A stretch of DNA of 64,000 nt from Rhabdornis inornatus. Taxonomy: Eukaryota > Chordata > Aves > Passeriformes > Rhabdornithidae. Location of the stretch: assembly GCA_013397075.1 (NCBI GenBank), contig VWZS01002820.1, forward strand, positions 1,161,248-1,225,247, written 5' to 3'. The translations under genes and the position numbers were made by a program. Of this stretch, positions 1 through 12,090 are shown in pieces; position 1 is the stretch's first letter, and each line of letters begins with the position of its first letter. A model generated the notes under the pieces. The model had not been told where the DNA came from, did not search any database, and saw nothing but the letters and a program-made list of their open reading frames with translations.

Positions 1-1157
1 CGAAGAATAAACCCACAAGTTTTAAGATGAATTATTACAAAAACTGTAACCAGATCTTTCATGGAAAAGGTGGAGACTCTGTTATAATTGCTCCATGCTG
101 CCACTAAATTGTATAAAGGCTTCCTTGATATTTTTGGGTGTGTGTGGAAATTCAGAGTAAATCCTGAGCAGGAAGGCAAAGCTCGTTAGGTGAAGAAGCT
201 AAAAAGAGTAGGCGATAGAAGAAATAAACAAGATTTTCTTCTGCGACAATGAGCACAGGCCCAAACCTCAGAATTTTCACTCTGTAGCAATATAGCAATG
301 TCTCTGTTTCAATCTCAAATCCTTCCAGAATAGCCCAGATAATGCATTCTTGTTATTTATTAATTATTAGAGATATTATTTTAGATCTGCCCTTATACAT
401 AAGGTCAGATGTACAGAGATTTCTCCCCCACCTGTGCTATTATTCCATGGAAGAGCTGCTGCATTCCCAGGTACCTTGCACAATCCAGCTGCAAACTTTC
501 AGGAAAAATTATTCCATTGCCTCTGCTTGATCAATAAACATATATCCTTAAATAGTCCACCATTTTAGGAAATGTTTTTTTAATAGGAAAATTGTGGGTT
601 TTTTTTTTATTTCATAGGAAAATTGAATTTTTAAAAAAAATTAATAGGAAAATTTTAAAAATCACTGTTTTGTTATATTAAACACAAGTGTGAGCAGCTG
701 TTGGTGGGGTTGGTTGTGGGGTCATGGATTGGTGCAAACACGGAAGACTTGGAGATAGCTCCTGACAAAAAACTGCTTTTTTTGAAAGAGAAGTGGGATT
801 TTTTCAAGACTTTTCTGGAGAGCCGGACAGTCAGTTGTGGAAAAGAGTTGGATAAAGTACAAATCACTAATTCAGTTTCCACATCTGGGAGAAGGGACGA
901 AGAGGAGCAGGTATTGAATAGAGAAGAAATAGAAGATGAACATCTGTGAATACACAAACCCTTGGCTGTTAATAACACAAAGCAGCAGCAAAATCCCTTT
1001 GTCCATGATCAAAGGCAGTGACACACAGGCTTCACCCACACCACCCAAAGGAAAACTGTCCCAGCTTTCCGATGGGTTTGGTGAAGATCCATGAAAAGCA
1101 CACAGTCAGACACCACGTGGAGGTGGCCAGTGCTGTGCAGCTCTCTGGGACACTCAC
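1..1157 (-). other. PCDH15: PCDH15 intron after exon I (partial)
   Basis: This begins with the consensus donor 'gtgagt' at 1157-1152 and runs off the left edge. It is AT-rich and mostly unique. A purine-rich stretch at 700-950 has an open plus-strand frame that resembles no protein I know. No CR1 copy is evident. Confidence 0.85.
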
Positions 1158-1251
1158 CCCGTCAGGTCGGCCGTCCGAGGCCGTGACGATGAGGATGTAG
1201 CGGTCAGTGCTCTCTCTGTCCAGGGGCTTTCCCAAGGCCAGCAGGCCAGAG
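1158..1251 (-). CDS. PCDH15: PCDH15 coding exon I (EC6, second part; last in window)
   Basis: This exon is 94 nt. One base completes a serine and 31 codons follow. The acceptor is 'gtttctttcccag' and the donor 'gtgagt', in phase 0. It encodes SGLLALGKPLDRES, then DRYILIVTASDGRPDG. LDRE is the canonical calcium motif of EC6. Only about four residues differ from the remembered human exon. The exon is CpG-rich. The following exon, which would carry the EC6-EC7 DVNDN linker, is not found in 1-1157 and must lie beyond the left edge. Confidence 0.96.
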
Positions 1252-1771
1252 CTGGGAAAGAAACAAAACCAGGACATGTTAGCAGGGCAGCTGGGAGAGG
1301 TCTGTGAGCTCTCTTGTAGGAGCTTTTAGGCTTTCTGTGGGTGAAGGCCAAGAAAAACCATAAGCCAATTCCTAATGCTCTCCACTTGGATATAGGAATA
1401 ATCATGGATTAAAACATCAACCTAGTAAGACTACAAAAGCTAGAGCTCCACTGAACACAGCACCCTGATTTGCTCCTGCTGCACTTTAGCTATTTATTTA
1501 ATTATCAAAACATATTTATTTAGTAATTTTACTATTAATGCTGCAATAAATGAGAAGAGAGAAGGACAAGCAGGGGATTAATCACTGAGGAGTCCTGATA
1601 AACAGCAGGACTGAGCAGGAAACTCTGGGAATACAACACACACAGACTCACACAGGGTGAGTCTCCTCAGGGAGAGGCTACTGGGGGAAGTTACACATTG
1701 AGTAACTTCAGAGTAAGACCTGTGAGTATCCCCTAATAATTAAATATTACTGCAGGCACAGGGGTGTGGGA

Positions 1772-1912
1772 AAACAAATCCCAGAGTGTTTTGGGTTAGG
1801 AGGGCCCTTAAGGCTCATCCAGCACCACCCCCTGCCATGGGCAGGGACACCTTCCACTATCCCAGGCTGCTCCAAGGCCCTGTCCAGCCTGGCCTTGGAC
1901 ACCTCCAGGGAT
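1772..1912 (-). mobile_element. CR1 LINE 3' fragment
   Basis: Reverse-complemented CR1 3' end: a 'ttttgggttaggagggccc' core, then 'ccatgggcagggacacc' and the 'ggccttggacacctccaggg' block. It is 5'-truncated to about 140 bp. Confidence 0.85.
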
Positions 1913-3261
1913 TTCAGATCTTGTGATTATTGAAGCCTGTTTTAAAAGGACAACAAAAGAAGGGTTAATTGAAAGCCACATTAAACAGTGGTTGAAAGCA
2001 CTGCAAATTCCTGTAACTGCTGACAAATGAAACAATTTGTTATATAGAAATATCTATTTTTCAGCATTTGTTCAAAACACTGCAAGAAAATACAAACAAA
2101 AAAAATTTAGAGGGAAGAAAGAGTAAATAAAACATAAAAGACTTAAGTGGTAAATTATTAATTAAAAAAATATATATTAAAGTGGAGCTGAGAACAGAAT
2201 ATTGACATCAAACACTGCATGAATCCATGTACACTTCTCCAATATTCTACCGTATCTCCTTTTTCATCTCCTTCCTACCCCTGAAAAATTACACTTGACT
2301 GTCTGTTTCAATAGAGGAACATCATTCAAAAGACAGGTTAAATTATAAATGTCCTAAATTATAAATACCCTAAATTATATATCCTAAGTTATCAATACCC
2401 TGTGTTTTCCCCCAGCACTCCTAGTCCTTTAACACTCCAGCTTTCCAGCCTCACTCTTTCCAGGAAACATAAGGAGGTAAGGAATTACCAGAGGTGGTGC
2501 TCAGGTTCCAGAGCCAGAGGCTCTGAACAAAACCATCTCCCAACCCTCGGATTGAGGAGGAAAAAGATGGAGTAGGGAGATGTAGAATTTGGAGTATCCA
2601 GTCCTCGTGCTGCCTGGCAGGAATTACACTGGAGTTAACTGCATGCTCCAGGAAGGAAAACAAGAATCCAAAAAAAGGGAGAGAGAATCCTGGTCATGGG
2701 TTCTGCCTTGGCCTTCAAACATCCAAACTAAGATAAATTCCTGTAGCCTTACACCACCCACATTAGAGATGTTTTATTTAATAGTAATCCTCCTTTAATC
2801 GATCAACATATTTCAGTATCCAGAAAAAAGAAGGCAAAAGGCTGAAGGAAACTTGGCACAAAGCCTTTTCCAAAGGAACAGGAAGGGGAAAACACGTCAA
2901 ATAACTCTTCTTTTTACCACGAGGTGCTGGAGCAGAGCCGAGCACTGAACCCCGTGCTCAGATTTGTGGGGGCTGCGAGGCAGGGGGAGTCAGACCTCCC
3001 AGGGGTCCCAGAGGAGGGGGATGAAGGGATGGAGCAGGAATTCCAGTTGGGAATTCATTCACACACCACCTTTAACTGCTTGGTTTCTGGGTATGGCCAC
3101 CCTGCTCACATCCCAAGTTGGACAACATACGGATCCAGATTCCAGAGGATCTTCATGCCAGGAGCTGGCCTGGATTTCCACAGATGTTTTAAGCCTTTAT
3201 GATGTGAAGAACTGCTAGGAATTTTATGGTGTGGTGTGGAGGGTGCTGCGATCACTGAGTG

Positions 3262-3490
3262 ATCCCTTTTGGAGTATCTCTCATGTGACCAGGTGGGATT
3301 ATTCATGTTGAAATTAAAAAATGGTGCTTTACTAAGATGGCAAGCCCCCTTTGGAGCATCTCTCATGTAGCCAGGCTGGATTATTCACCTTCTAAATCAT
3401 CAAATCCTTCTTTACTACCACTGCAACCCCTCTCTGGAGTGTCCCTCATGTCACTCTTGTAGATTAACCAAGTTCTAAAGGTGCCAGAGG
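3262..3490. repeat. Imperfect 82-83 bp tandem repeat, about 2.7 copies
   Basis: The phrase 'ttggag(t/c)atctctcatgt' recurs with spacings of 82 and 83 bp (ggag at 3271, 3353 and 3436). It is followed each time by 'ggattattca'- or 'agattaacca'-like text. Copies are clearly diverged. Confidence 0.8.
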
Positions 3491-4498
3491 AGGTCAGGCT
3501 AGGTTTCTCCATGTTAAGGAAAGGGTTGCTTGCATCACTTGGGCAGGAGTCCCCACAAAACTCCAATCCCAAGCCATGGCTAACACCAGCAGCCCAACAT
3601 CAATCCCTGCTCTGGCCACTCTAGTGAAGGAAAGTATCCCCTCTCCAAGGTGTCCCTTGTCCCTCTCCTGCCAAGTGTTTATCAATCCTAGTGGATGAGA
3701 GCACCAGCACCTCCTGGCATTTTCAAGGCTTTATTCCCATTGTTTCCTGAAGGATTTGATTCTCCACGAATAGAAGATTTATCATCCACAGCTCACTCAG
3801 AACCTGTCTCAGGAGGTTTGGGTATTTAGGTTCACAATCTTTCCCTCACACCAAATTAGAATTATTTTGCATCAGGAAATAATAAGCCCCAGGTTACTTC
3901 TGTCCCATCATTTTTTGTGGGAAGTCAGCTCACCACCCTCCCTTCCTCCTGCAAGGAAAAGGATACTTTGGATTGCAAATAATAATTAATAACAGGTAAA
4001 TTAATAGCTAATAATAGGTAAAATAAAGGGTGGTGGGCCAGACACAGACCAATCTGGTGCTTATGTTTCACAACAAACCCTCTATCTCCCTCTCTCTCTA
4101 AAGCTGGAATTCAATTTAAAGAAAATACAGTTCTTAAACAATGCTCAAAGGACTTTTCACTACAGGCTAAACCATAACAAGTCAGGAAATTAAAGCAAAA
4201 ATTGCCCCGTCATTAGTCAGGAGCTGACAGGTAAAAGAGTTTTAATTAATCCCTGGCCACTCTTTTAAACACAATCTTTCCACCTCAGTGAGTTTCCCTT
4301 ACCTAAAGTGTTTAAAATAAATAAACAGTGGCCAGTGACAAACCCCAGAGTGGAATTTGGCTCACAGAGCTCTCATTAATGGCTGACAGCCCCTTGAAGG
4401 AGCAGTTGAAGGTGTCTGAGCACAACCCTTTTCTCTCAGCTCCTCCATTCCCTGGACTGACAAGTTCCAAGTCTGTTTTCCAAGGGTTTCCCACTTAC

Positions 4499-4578
4499 CT
4501 TTGAGAGAGATTAAAAACTTGTTGAGGATCTCCATTCTGAATGAGGTATTTGATGGGGTCGCCCTCTCTATCAAAAGC
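4499..4578 (-). CDS. PCDH15: PCDH15 coding exon H (EC6, first part)
   Basis: This short exon is 80 nt, 26 codons plus two bases. The acceptor is strong ('tccttccctaaag') and the donor is 'gtaagt'. It encodes AFDREGDPIKYLI, then NGDPQQVFNLSQ. This matches the human ATDREGD...NGDPQRVFNLSE segment, including the DREGD calcium-site motif and the NLS glycosylation sequon. The split codon at the end reads serine with the next exon. Identity rests on the frame joining both neighbours and on exact exon length. Confidence 0.93.
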
Positions 4579-5905
4579 CTTTAGGGAAGGAAAAAAAAGG
4601 ATAAAATTCAGTCAGTGGAAAGGTTTCTTCTCTTCCCTTCCATGTAGAAACTGGGGAATGAAGTTTTAGGAGAATTTCCCAAAGGGATGACACCAATCCC
4701 TGTTTCTACGGCAACTCTGGTTATTGATGGGCTACTCAAGATAAAGCTGGAGTACATCAGAATTCCTGAAATTACAATATCCTGAATGCAGGAAAATAAT
4801 TACTATCAATTATTAGTAATTATCTAATTATCAAATTACAGCTACATTACAGCAGCATGAGTGTGAAATTCAGGCTTTAATAATTTCCTTCTATTTTTCT
4901 GCAGTTCCACACTGATTAGACTGAACTTTCATTTTCCTTTCTTCCCATTCTTCATTTCCACTTCTTACCAAGACCCCTCTTTCTGTTATTTTATTAGAAT
5001 CCCAATCTTTGGCTGATGCTCCAGTGAGTTCCAACTGTAGCATTCACCCTCTACAATAATTTGCTTTTTGAGGGGGTGAAGATCAGGGTAAGACCTTTAA
5101 GAACAGACATTAAGAGCACCAAAATGAGGATATTCCACCTATTAGGTGGAAAAAAAAAATCTTTCAGAAGTTGAATAAACTACTTTTGATGTCTCTCCTG
5201 GTGCCACCTGAGGCCATTTCATCTGGTCTAGAAGAGAAGAGGCCAACCCCCACTTTGCTCCTGTGAAGTTGTTGCTGTGGACCATAATCAAGGGCTGTGT
5301 AGCTTTGAGCTGACCACCTAAAAAATCAGTTTTTGAGATAAAAACCCAAGAAAAATAACAAAAAACTCAACTCAAACACCCCCCAAAATTAAGAGCAGAA
5401 GCACAAACCATTTAAATGTGCAGGCAGAGCAGGGAATGCAGTAAGAAAACAACTTGGCTTAGCCAAATAAAAATCAGGGGCTAAGTCAGATGGAAGGGAT
5501 CAGCACTAAGAAAGAGCAAGAAAAACTGGATGTGGACACAGCCAGAAAAAGTCAAGGCAAAACTGGAATGGAAAGAGGAGAGAACACAAAGGATAACAGA
5601 GAAATGTTTAAGTTGCAGAAGGAACCTGAGGAGTGGTTTGAAAACAGAAGCGATGATGTTGAGAAGGTCAGAGAGGTAAAACTGCCCCTGTTTCAGCTCC
5701 AAAATAAATTAACTGGGGCAAAACTTCAGCTGAGAGCTGGGCAAGAGTCAGGCAGAGAATATGTTCATAAACAGAACATCTTTGAATCAGCTGCTGGAAT
5801 TGAAGCCTGGTAAAGTCCATCCTGGCCTATAGAATGGCTGGAATAATCTCAAAGCCACTGGGTTTGGTGGTTTTTTTTGTGAGCACTCCCAGAGAACAAA
5901 AATGC

Positions 5906-5927
5906 TGGAGGGCATTTTTGCCCTCCA
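5906..5927. other. Perfect 9-bp inverted repeat (short hairpin)
   Basis: 'tggagggca', loop 'tttt', then 'tgccctcca'. Context gives no role. Confidence 0.8.
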
Positions 5928-7911
5928 AGGTCTATCCTTCATGGAGGCACGAGCCAGGAAATCACACACCAGGCAGGCGGAGTGCAATTCCCAGAAACCC
6001 ACAAATATCCAAATTATTTGTAAGTTCCCTGCCAATATGCAGATGGATAACACAGAACTAAATTTCTCCAGAACAAAAGGATGCTGAAGCAATTTAATCT
6101 GATTTTCCAACAGGACAACAAGTGTCTTGAACAGCAGAAACTGGATCAATAAAGCAGCTGAGCCATGGTGAAGGCTTTTCCCACTGCTTGATGGGACATT
6201 TTCCCAATGGAGTTCCGACAACACAGCCTCCAAATGGAGGGTGGGATTAAGAAGAATTAAATCCATCATCAAAATTAAGGCCAGGCAGTAGTGGGTAGTG
6301 TTAGTACTGACTCAGTTCTGCATGGGTGTGTACAGCTCTCCCAGCACTGATCAGTATTCCCATCCACAACATCAATGATAGACTGGGAAAATTGGGAAAA
6401 TTGCTTATAAATTCCATGGGTGGCACTGAGTGTTGGGAGGTGTGCGTGGAATTTGGATTTCCTTGGCCTGAGGATACAAACAATCAGGATCTGAGCCAAG
6501 AACACAAAATGCTACAAACACTGGAGGCAGACAATGTGAGGAGCTGGCATCTCTGAGGACTGTCCTTGATCCTAAATTACCAGAATCCTATGGTTGCTCC
6601 AATCTTTAGCCCTTTTTGTTCCTTTTACCTTCCCTGCAGGGCATCCTGCCCTCCCTTCACATTAAGTTGTCTGAGGGGTATCATTATGGTCTGCATTCTC
6701 TCATAAAAAGGCAGGGGGCTCTCAGAAGGCCAGAAAATCAAAGACTGGCTGTCATTGATTTAGTTTTCTCCTTATTCCCACAGAAAATCCACCTTCAATC
6801 AACACGCTTAAAAAAAAGGGGAGGGAAAGTTAATCATTGCTTTTAAAAACTCCTGCTTTCTTTAAAAGCAAAGACCAAGAAGTTCTTACGTACAGAAGAA
6901 AACCACCGAAGGCAAGGGAGAAGAGCAACCTATTCCTGTTTTTTTCCAGATCAATGGCATAGAGTGATTCCATAAATTGCACACAACAGTTCCATGTAGC
7001 TCCTTGTTCAGCACATAACTGGACCCTGCTAACGGCCTTATTTGTTCTGCAGGCTCCCAGAAAAATGACAGCATTTGCATATTTTAATTAATAATGGCTG
7101 GCAGAACATGAAGCCATAAACGCCTCCCAGGCATGCAATAAACTCTGAGGTTTATTTACAAATTAATGCAGTGGAGATCATTTAATATTGCATTAATCTC
7201 AAACGTTGTTAATTAAAACACCAGTCAAGACCAGCCGGGTGTGTTAGAAAATAAATAAGGGGATAAGAAAGAAATAAAGTCCTCCATCATCAGCATAAGA
7301 AATTTTAATGGACAAGAAAAAAGTGAATGATATTTTTCCAAAGTCTAAAGAGTAAATTTAAAGCAGCTACATTTGCATTATTACTGACCCTAATATTTTG
7401 CAGATCTTCAGATTTGGTAATTTGGGAATACTTGAAAAGTTTTGCGGGCTCTCTCCAAGATTTTGTAACCCTCCTGCTGTATGCAGACCTACCAAATTAT
7501 TACTAAGAGAGAGCCACAAAAGAGTAATTTCTTAATCTGCACCAGCCCAAACACTGATTGAATTGATAAGACTCAGGAAAAGAAACGTGTGAAAATTTAA
7601 ATCTGAAAACACTTGTTCAATATTTAAGGCTTGGTCATATTCCATATCATCGATGAAACACAGGCAATACTTTAAGGCACTGCTAGAAGCCCACAAAACC
7701 CAAACCAAGGTGCCTAATTTGGAACTTTCTGTTTCCTGGAAAAAGCAGCACAGGATTTCAGAAGCTTAAATACTCAGTTTATGAATGTCCAAAATGTCCT
7801 GGTAGATTTTACATAACCAGGAATAAGGGAAGATGAAAACAGAAATGTCCTGCACACGGAAGTCCTTTAGTACAGATGGAGGTTTTAATGCAGGATGAGG
7901 GAGCAGGACTT

Positions 7912-8206
7912 GGAATTGGGTAGGGAGGGATCCGTAAAGCCCATCCAGTGCCACCCATGCCATGTCAGGGACACCTTACCCTATCCCAGGCTGCTCCAAG
8001 CCCCAATGTCCAAGCTGGCCTTGGACACTTCCAGGGATCCAGGGGCAGCCACAGCTTCTCTGGGTACCCTGTGCCAGGGCCTCCCCACCCTCCCAGTAAA
8101 CAATTCCTTCCCAACATCCCATCAATCCCTGCCCTCTGGCAGCGGGAAGTCATTCCCTGTGTCCTGGCACTCCAGACCCTTGTAAAAAGTCCCTCTCCAT
8201 CTTCCA
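7912..8206 (-). mobile_element. CR1 LINE 3' fragment
   Basis: About 295 bp of inverted CR1, from the 3' terminal core through 'gggcagccacagcttctctg' to the 'aagtccctctcca' segment. It is diverged at its 3' end. Confidence 0.9.
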
Positions 8207-8314
8207 CATTTCAGGTTGAGGACTACCAGACCTGCAAGAGATACAGTCCTGGACTAACCATCAAAGCTAAAGCCAAGCATATTTGGGATTTAACAATCAA
8301 GTATTTTTAATAAA

Positions 8315-8836
8315 ATGCAGGGTCACTGAGGCTGGAAAAGCCCTCCCAGCCCATGGAGTCCAAGCTGTGCCCGATGCCCACCTTGTCCCCAGCCCAGAGC
8401 ACTGAGTGCCACCTCCAGCCCTTCCTGGGACACCTCCAGGCATGGGCACTACAAACCTCCCTGGGCAGCCCCTGCCAAGGCCTGAGCACCCTTTCCATGG
8501 AGAAATTCCTCCTGCTGTCCAACCTGAGCCTCCCCTGGCACAGCTTGAGGCCGTTTCCCCCTTGTCCTGTCCCTGTTCCCTGGCAGCAGAGCCCGACCAT
8601 CCCTGGCTGTCCCCTCCTGTCAGGGAGTTGTGCAGAGCCAGAAGTTTCCTCCTGAGCCTTCTTTTCTCCAGGCTGAGCCCCTTTCTCAGCTCCCTCAGTC
8701 ACTCCTGGGGCTCCAGCCCCTTCCCCAGCTCCATTCCCTTCCCTGGACACGCTCCAGCCACTCCGGGGCTCTCTGGCCAGGAGGACCCAGAACTGGACAC
8801 AGCCCTCGAGGTCCCTCAGCAGGGCCAGCACAGAAT
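8315..8836 (-). mobile_element. CR1 LINE fragment, subfamily shared with 34.2 kb
   Basis: About 520 bp of inverted CR1 of a different 3' subfamily, with 'gagtccaagctgtgcccgat' near its 3' end. It is about 96% identical by eye to the copy at 34225-34690 over roughly 410 bp. Confidence 0.88.
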
Positions 8837-9854
8837 GAGCTGTTTGGGTACTAAAGCAGATTATTCCGTTGGAGCTTCACTTTCCAACCACATTTAAATC
8901 CCATCAAATCCTTCAATACTAAAACCTGCCAACAGGTTTTCTGCCTCCAAAGAGCCCTCAGGCCCTCAGCCAGAGATTCCAGCACCTGTCAAGGAAACAC
9001 AAATGTTTCTGTTTTTCAGCATGTTTCTGGCTCCTGTTCCTCTTTGGGGCTTCCAACCCCAAGTGTCTCTCACTGGGGAGGAGAAGGCTCCTGAGCAGCC
9101 TGGCCCTTTCACTCCTTCCTCCTGCAGGCACCACAGATGTGCCAGGAGTTAATTGGCAGCACTGAGCTAAATTAGTCATCCTCCCTCAGCACAAATGACT
9201 ATATGAGCTTAACCAGCCAGAATAATCCTAGTCTTTCAGCAGGAAACCATTTTAGAGGAGCTTTACCATCCACCTGCTTCAGTCAGTTAATTAGAGCTCC
9301 TTTATTTCACTACTGCTAAACACAGCATTAAGTAAATTCCTGATCCCTCAAAAAAAAATCTCAATAAAGAGTTGCCGTTTATCTCCCTATTTTTCACAGC
9401 TGGTTTTCTGGCAGAACACAATGCAGGAAATAAATAACAGTAAGTAAGTGAGTAGAGAACTGATTATTTAACCATTAGCACAACAGGGTGAGGTGTGGTC
9501 CTGGTGCACAAGAATGAGGGAAGTTCTTGCTCCTCGACCTGGCCAGAAGCTGTTGCATGATCCCTGATCCTGTGTGAGAGTGCACAAGGTCTCACTAATC
9601 CTGGGCCTGGCAGCACTGGGATCTCTGCTCCTTCTCAGCCTGTTACACATATCAAGGGGTAGAAATATCTTCAGGCATTTTTCAAGAATGACAGGCTAGG
9701 GAAGGCAAATTGCCAAAAATCTTGCTGAAATTCCCCCTGAATGAGGTGCTGAAGCTCCTCTGATCTGCTGGCAAATATAGAGAGATTTTAACACAAGAAA
9801 TCACAGGCCTTTCAAGTTTCCAGCCACTCATAGAATTTTTCTTTAATATAATTA

Positions 9855-10025
9855 TCACAGAATCCCAGAATGGTTTGGATTGGAAGGGACTTTGAAGATC
9901 AACTCATTCCACCCCCGTTGCCATGGGCAGGGACACCTTCCATTGTCCCAGGCTGCTCCAAGTCCCATCCAGCCTGACCTTGGATACTTCCAGGGATCCA
10001 GGGGCAGCCACAGGTGCTCTGGGCA
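9855..10025 (-). mobile_element. CR1 LINE 3' fragment
   Basis: Starts 'atcacagaatcccagaatgg' and ends in 'ggggcagccacaggtgctct'. This 170-bp copy sits about 255 bp from the donor side of exon G. Confidence 0.92.
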
Positions 10026-10280
10026 GTGCCATTTGCAGCCTATAGCATCTTTTACAATATTAAATCAAAAAAGAAGTAACAGAAATAGCCCAGTGAGCCC
10101 TTTTCCTCTACAGTCCATGTAAAAGGGACTGTTGATCAAAACGAAATAATTTTCAATCCCTTTGAACTGCCCCTTTTCCCCCTGAATGCAAGGACTGGCT
10201 TGTGCATGGCATGGACACAGAGGGCAGGAAGGTAGAGAAGGTTTCACCAGCCTCAGGGAGTCCCAGGGAAGCCTCTGTAC

Positions 10281-10413
10281 CTGCAGGTTTAACAGAACAG
10301 CGCCGATCCTCATGGCCTCGCTGACTTCCAGGCTGTACATCAGCTGTGGGAAGCGCGGAGGGCTCTGGTTGTTGGGAGGCAGCACCTCGATATAAACAGT
10401 GGTGATGGAACTC
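10281..10413 (-). CDS. PCDH15: PCDH15 coding exon G (end of EC5, EC5-EC6 linker)
   Basis: This exon is 133 nt. One base completes an arginine and 44 codons follow. The acceptor is 'gcactgcag' and the donor 'gtacag'. It encodes SSITTVYIEV, the PCDH15-specific linker LPPNNQSPPRF where other cadherins have DxNDN, then the start of EC6 with MYSLEVSEAM and GAVLLNLQ. This is the best-conserved exon by hand count, at 40 of 44 residues. It is the strongest single reason for naming the gene. Just upstream lie three tandem decamers that each contain a branch-point-like motif. Confidence 0.97.
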
Positions 10414-10431
10414 CTGCAGTGCAAGGGGGGA

Positions 10432-10464
10432 AAAACCAGTCAAAACCAGTCAAAACCAGTCAGA
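10432..10464 (-). promoter_or_regulatory. Triplicated branch-point-like decamer before exon G
   Basis: On the transcript strand 'gactggtttt' occurs three times in a row. Each copy contains 'ttgac' or 'ctgac', fitting the loose vertebrate branch-point pattern yUnAy. The candidate adenosines lie 27, 37 and 47 nt before the first base of exon G. A C-rich pyrimidine tract and 'gcactgcag' follow. Confidence 0.45.
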
Positions 10465-11842
10465 ATCAATAAATCCAATCCACAAGACACCACAGTGGCT
10501 GCTTTACACACTGTGTTCTTGAGCTCTAACAGCCTCCCTTTGCTCCTCTAATAGCTTCAGGACATATTTTTCCTTCTGGATCAAAAGGAAAGCAGGCTGC
10601 CACGTGAACAGGAAGAAAAGCTCAATAATTTCTCCCAAAGCAGTCCAAAGTGGTGTTCTTTCAAAAACAGAGCAGTGAGATATCAGCGTACACTGCACAA
10701 ACAAACAGCTCTCAATGCACTGTGTCCTCTGTGGGAGCAGCTCCAATTTCAACCTGGGAACTGCTCCTGCCATGCACAACAGCCACCCCTGGAGCATCCC
10801 TGCTGGCAGTCAGTTTGCTTCCTTTCCTTGGAAAAGAGGGAGCAGGGAATGTTGGCAGAGAGGATAATGCTGAGAGAAGAGATGCACACAACTCTGTCAG
10901 GCTGCTGTGATGCTGTGGGTCAATAATCCCCATTTCAGAGCAGTGGCAATGCAGGATGCTACAAATCCCTGGCAAACACTTCAGCTGTGCTGTATTCCTG
11001 TCCCAAACAGACTGCAAACAGCACTCCAGGTGGAATATTGAAGGTTCTTTGGGACACTGACACCGAAGACCCTGCACAGACCATCCTGTAAACCCATTTG
11101 ATATCCAAAAGCCTCAACTTGAGAAAGGGAGCCAGGAGTCCCCCTGGAGATGGAAGACTAAAAGTCTGACTTAAAGGGATCTTCCTCTTGCCTCTCTGCT
11201 TCATTATCCCACCTGCCTTCCCTCCTAGATGTCAGCACAGCATCCTCATCCCAGAACAAACCCTTGAGAGGAGCAAGTGCTGTGCTGCAGGTGTAGCTTT
11301 TTCCCTTCGTAAATCCTTGGACAAAGCTGACAAATCTCAGGTTTTAGGGCTGCAGAAAAGAAACCAAAGGGATTTGTCCCTGTTTTTCAGAGGTGGGGCA
11401 GGAAGAGGGAGAGAGAAGAAAATCATGAACCCAAATAGCTGTTTCTTGCAGGAGTAGTAAACTCCATAGCTTTTTTAGAGGGTCATTTATCGTTGAAACA
11501 GCTGCTGTATTAACTGAGACAGTTCATTTAATATGAAAACAACACATTACTGATCAATATTTTTAATTAGCTACCCAAAATTGTGGCTGAGCACAGTCAC
11601 CACTGCCCACTGCCCTTTCCCAGCAGGTTTTGCAGGTCTGGGTCACTGACGGGAGCTGGGCAGAGCATTGCAGCAACGCCAGGACTGAGAGCAACCAGCT
11701 GGGGACTGTCATACACCCCACACACACACTGTCACACAAGCTCCAGGATAAGAAATTGGTGGCCAGAAGGACAAATCACACCCCCAGGGAAGGGACTCTG
11801 CCCCTCACGGCACATCCACACACACAGTGACAAGATTCAGTG

Positions 11843-12090
11843 CCAGGACACAGGGAATGGCTTCCCACTGCCAGAGGGCAGGGATAGATGGGATATTGGG
11901 AAGGAATTGTTCCCTGGGAGGGTGGGAGGGCCCTGGCACAGCTTGCCCAGAGCAGCTGTGGCTGCCCCTGGATCTCTCAAAGTGTCCAAGGCCAGGTTGG
12001 AGCAGCCTGAGATAGGGGAAGGTGTCCCTGCCCTGGGACTGGACTGGCTTTAATATCTCTCCCAGCCCAAACCATTCTGGGATTCTAGAA
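11843..12090 (+). mobile_element. CR1 LINE 3' fragment
   Basis: Sense CR1: 'gaatggcttcccactgccag' through 'gtggctgcccctggatctc' to the 3' end 'aaaccattctgggattctag'. A short internal segment is lost relative to other copies. Confidence 0.9.

Larger units (their letters stand above)
1252..4498 (-). other. PCDH15: PCDH15 intron between exons H and I
   Basis: The intron is 3247 bp with donor 'gtaagt' and acceptor 'tttcccag'. It holds one CR1 fragment near 1.8 kb and an imperfect 82-83 bp tandem repeat at 3.26-3.49 kb. AT-rich unique sequence makes up the rest. No further exon is visible. Confidence 0.9.
4579..10280 (-). other. PCDH15: PCDH15 intron between exons G and H
   Basis: The intron is 5702 bp. 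It contains three minus-strand CR1 fragments (7.9, 8.3 and 9.9 kb) and a perfect 9-bp hairpin at 5906-5927. An ATTA/TAAT-rich, repeat-free block lies at 7.08-7.56 kb. Open frames of up to 161 codons near 5.5-6.3 kb lack any recognisable domain and are treated as chance. Confidence 0.9.

Noticed and set aside
701..949. Plus-strand frame of 82 codons with charged, coding-like sequence (EDLEIAPDKKLLF, RRDEEEQVL)
   Set aside because: No recognisable domain, no clear splice or promoter context, and purine-rich composition that favours open frames. It was not strong enough to list as a gene.
673..978. Minus-strand frame containing VFAPIHDP, resembling the VFDPYLP of the next PCDH15 exon
   Set aside because: The DVNDNAP linker that should precede it is absent, and the surrounding residues do not match, so the similarity is chance.
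5490..6272. Overlapping frames of 107 codons (plus) and 161 codons (minus)
   Set aside because: No known domain and no splice signals tied to the gene. The two overlap only partly, in intronic sequence, and lengths are within chance expectation for 64 kb.
8307..8897. Proline-rich and glycine-rich frames over 160 codons, and similar ones at 34.2, 43.9 and 56.1 kb
   Set aside because: They coincide with GC-rich CR1 3' regions, which lack stops by composition. They are not the CR1 endonuclease or reverse transcriptase.
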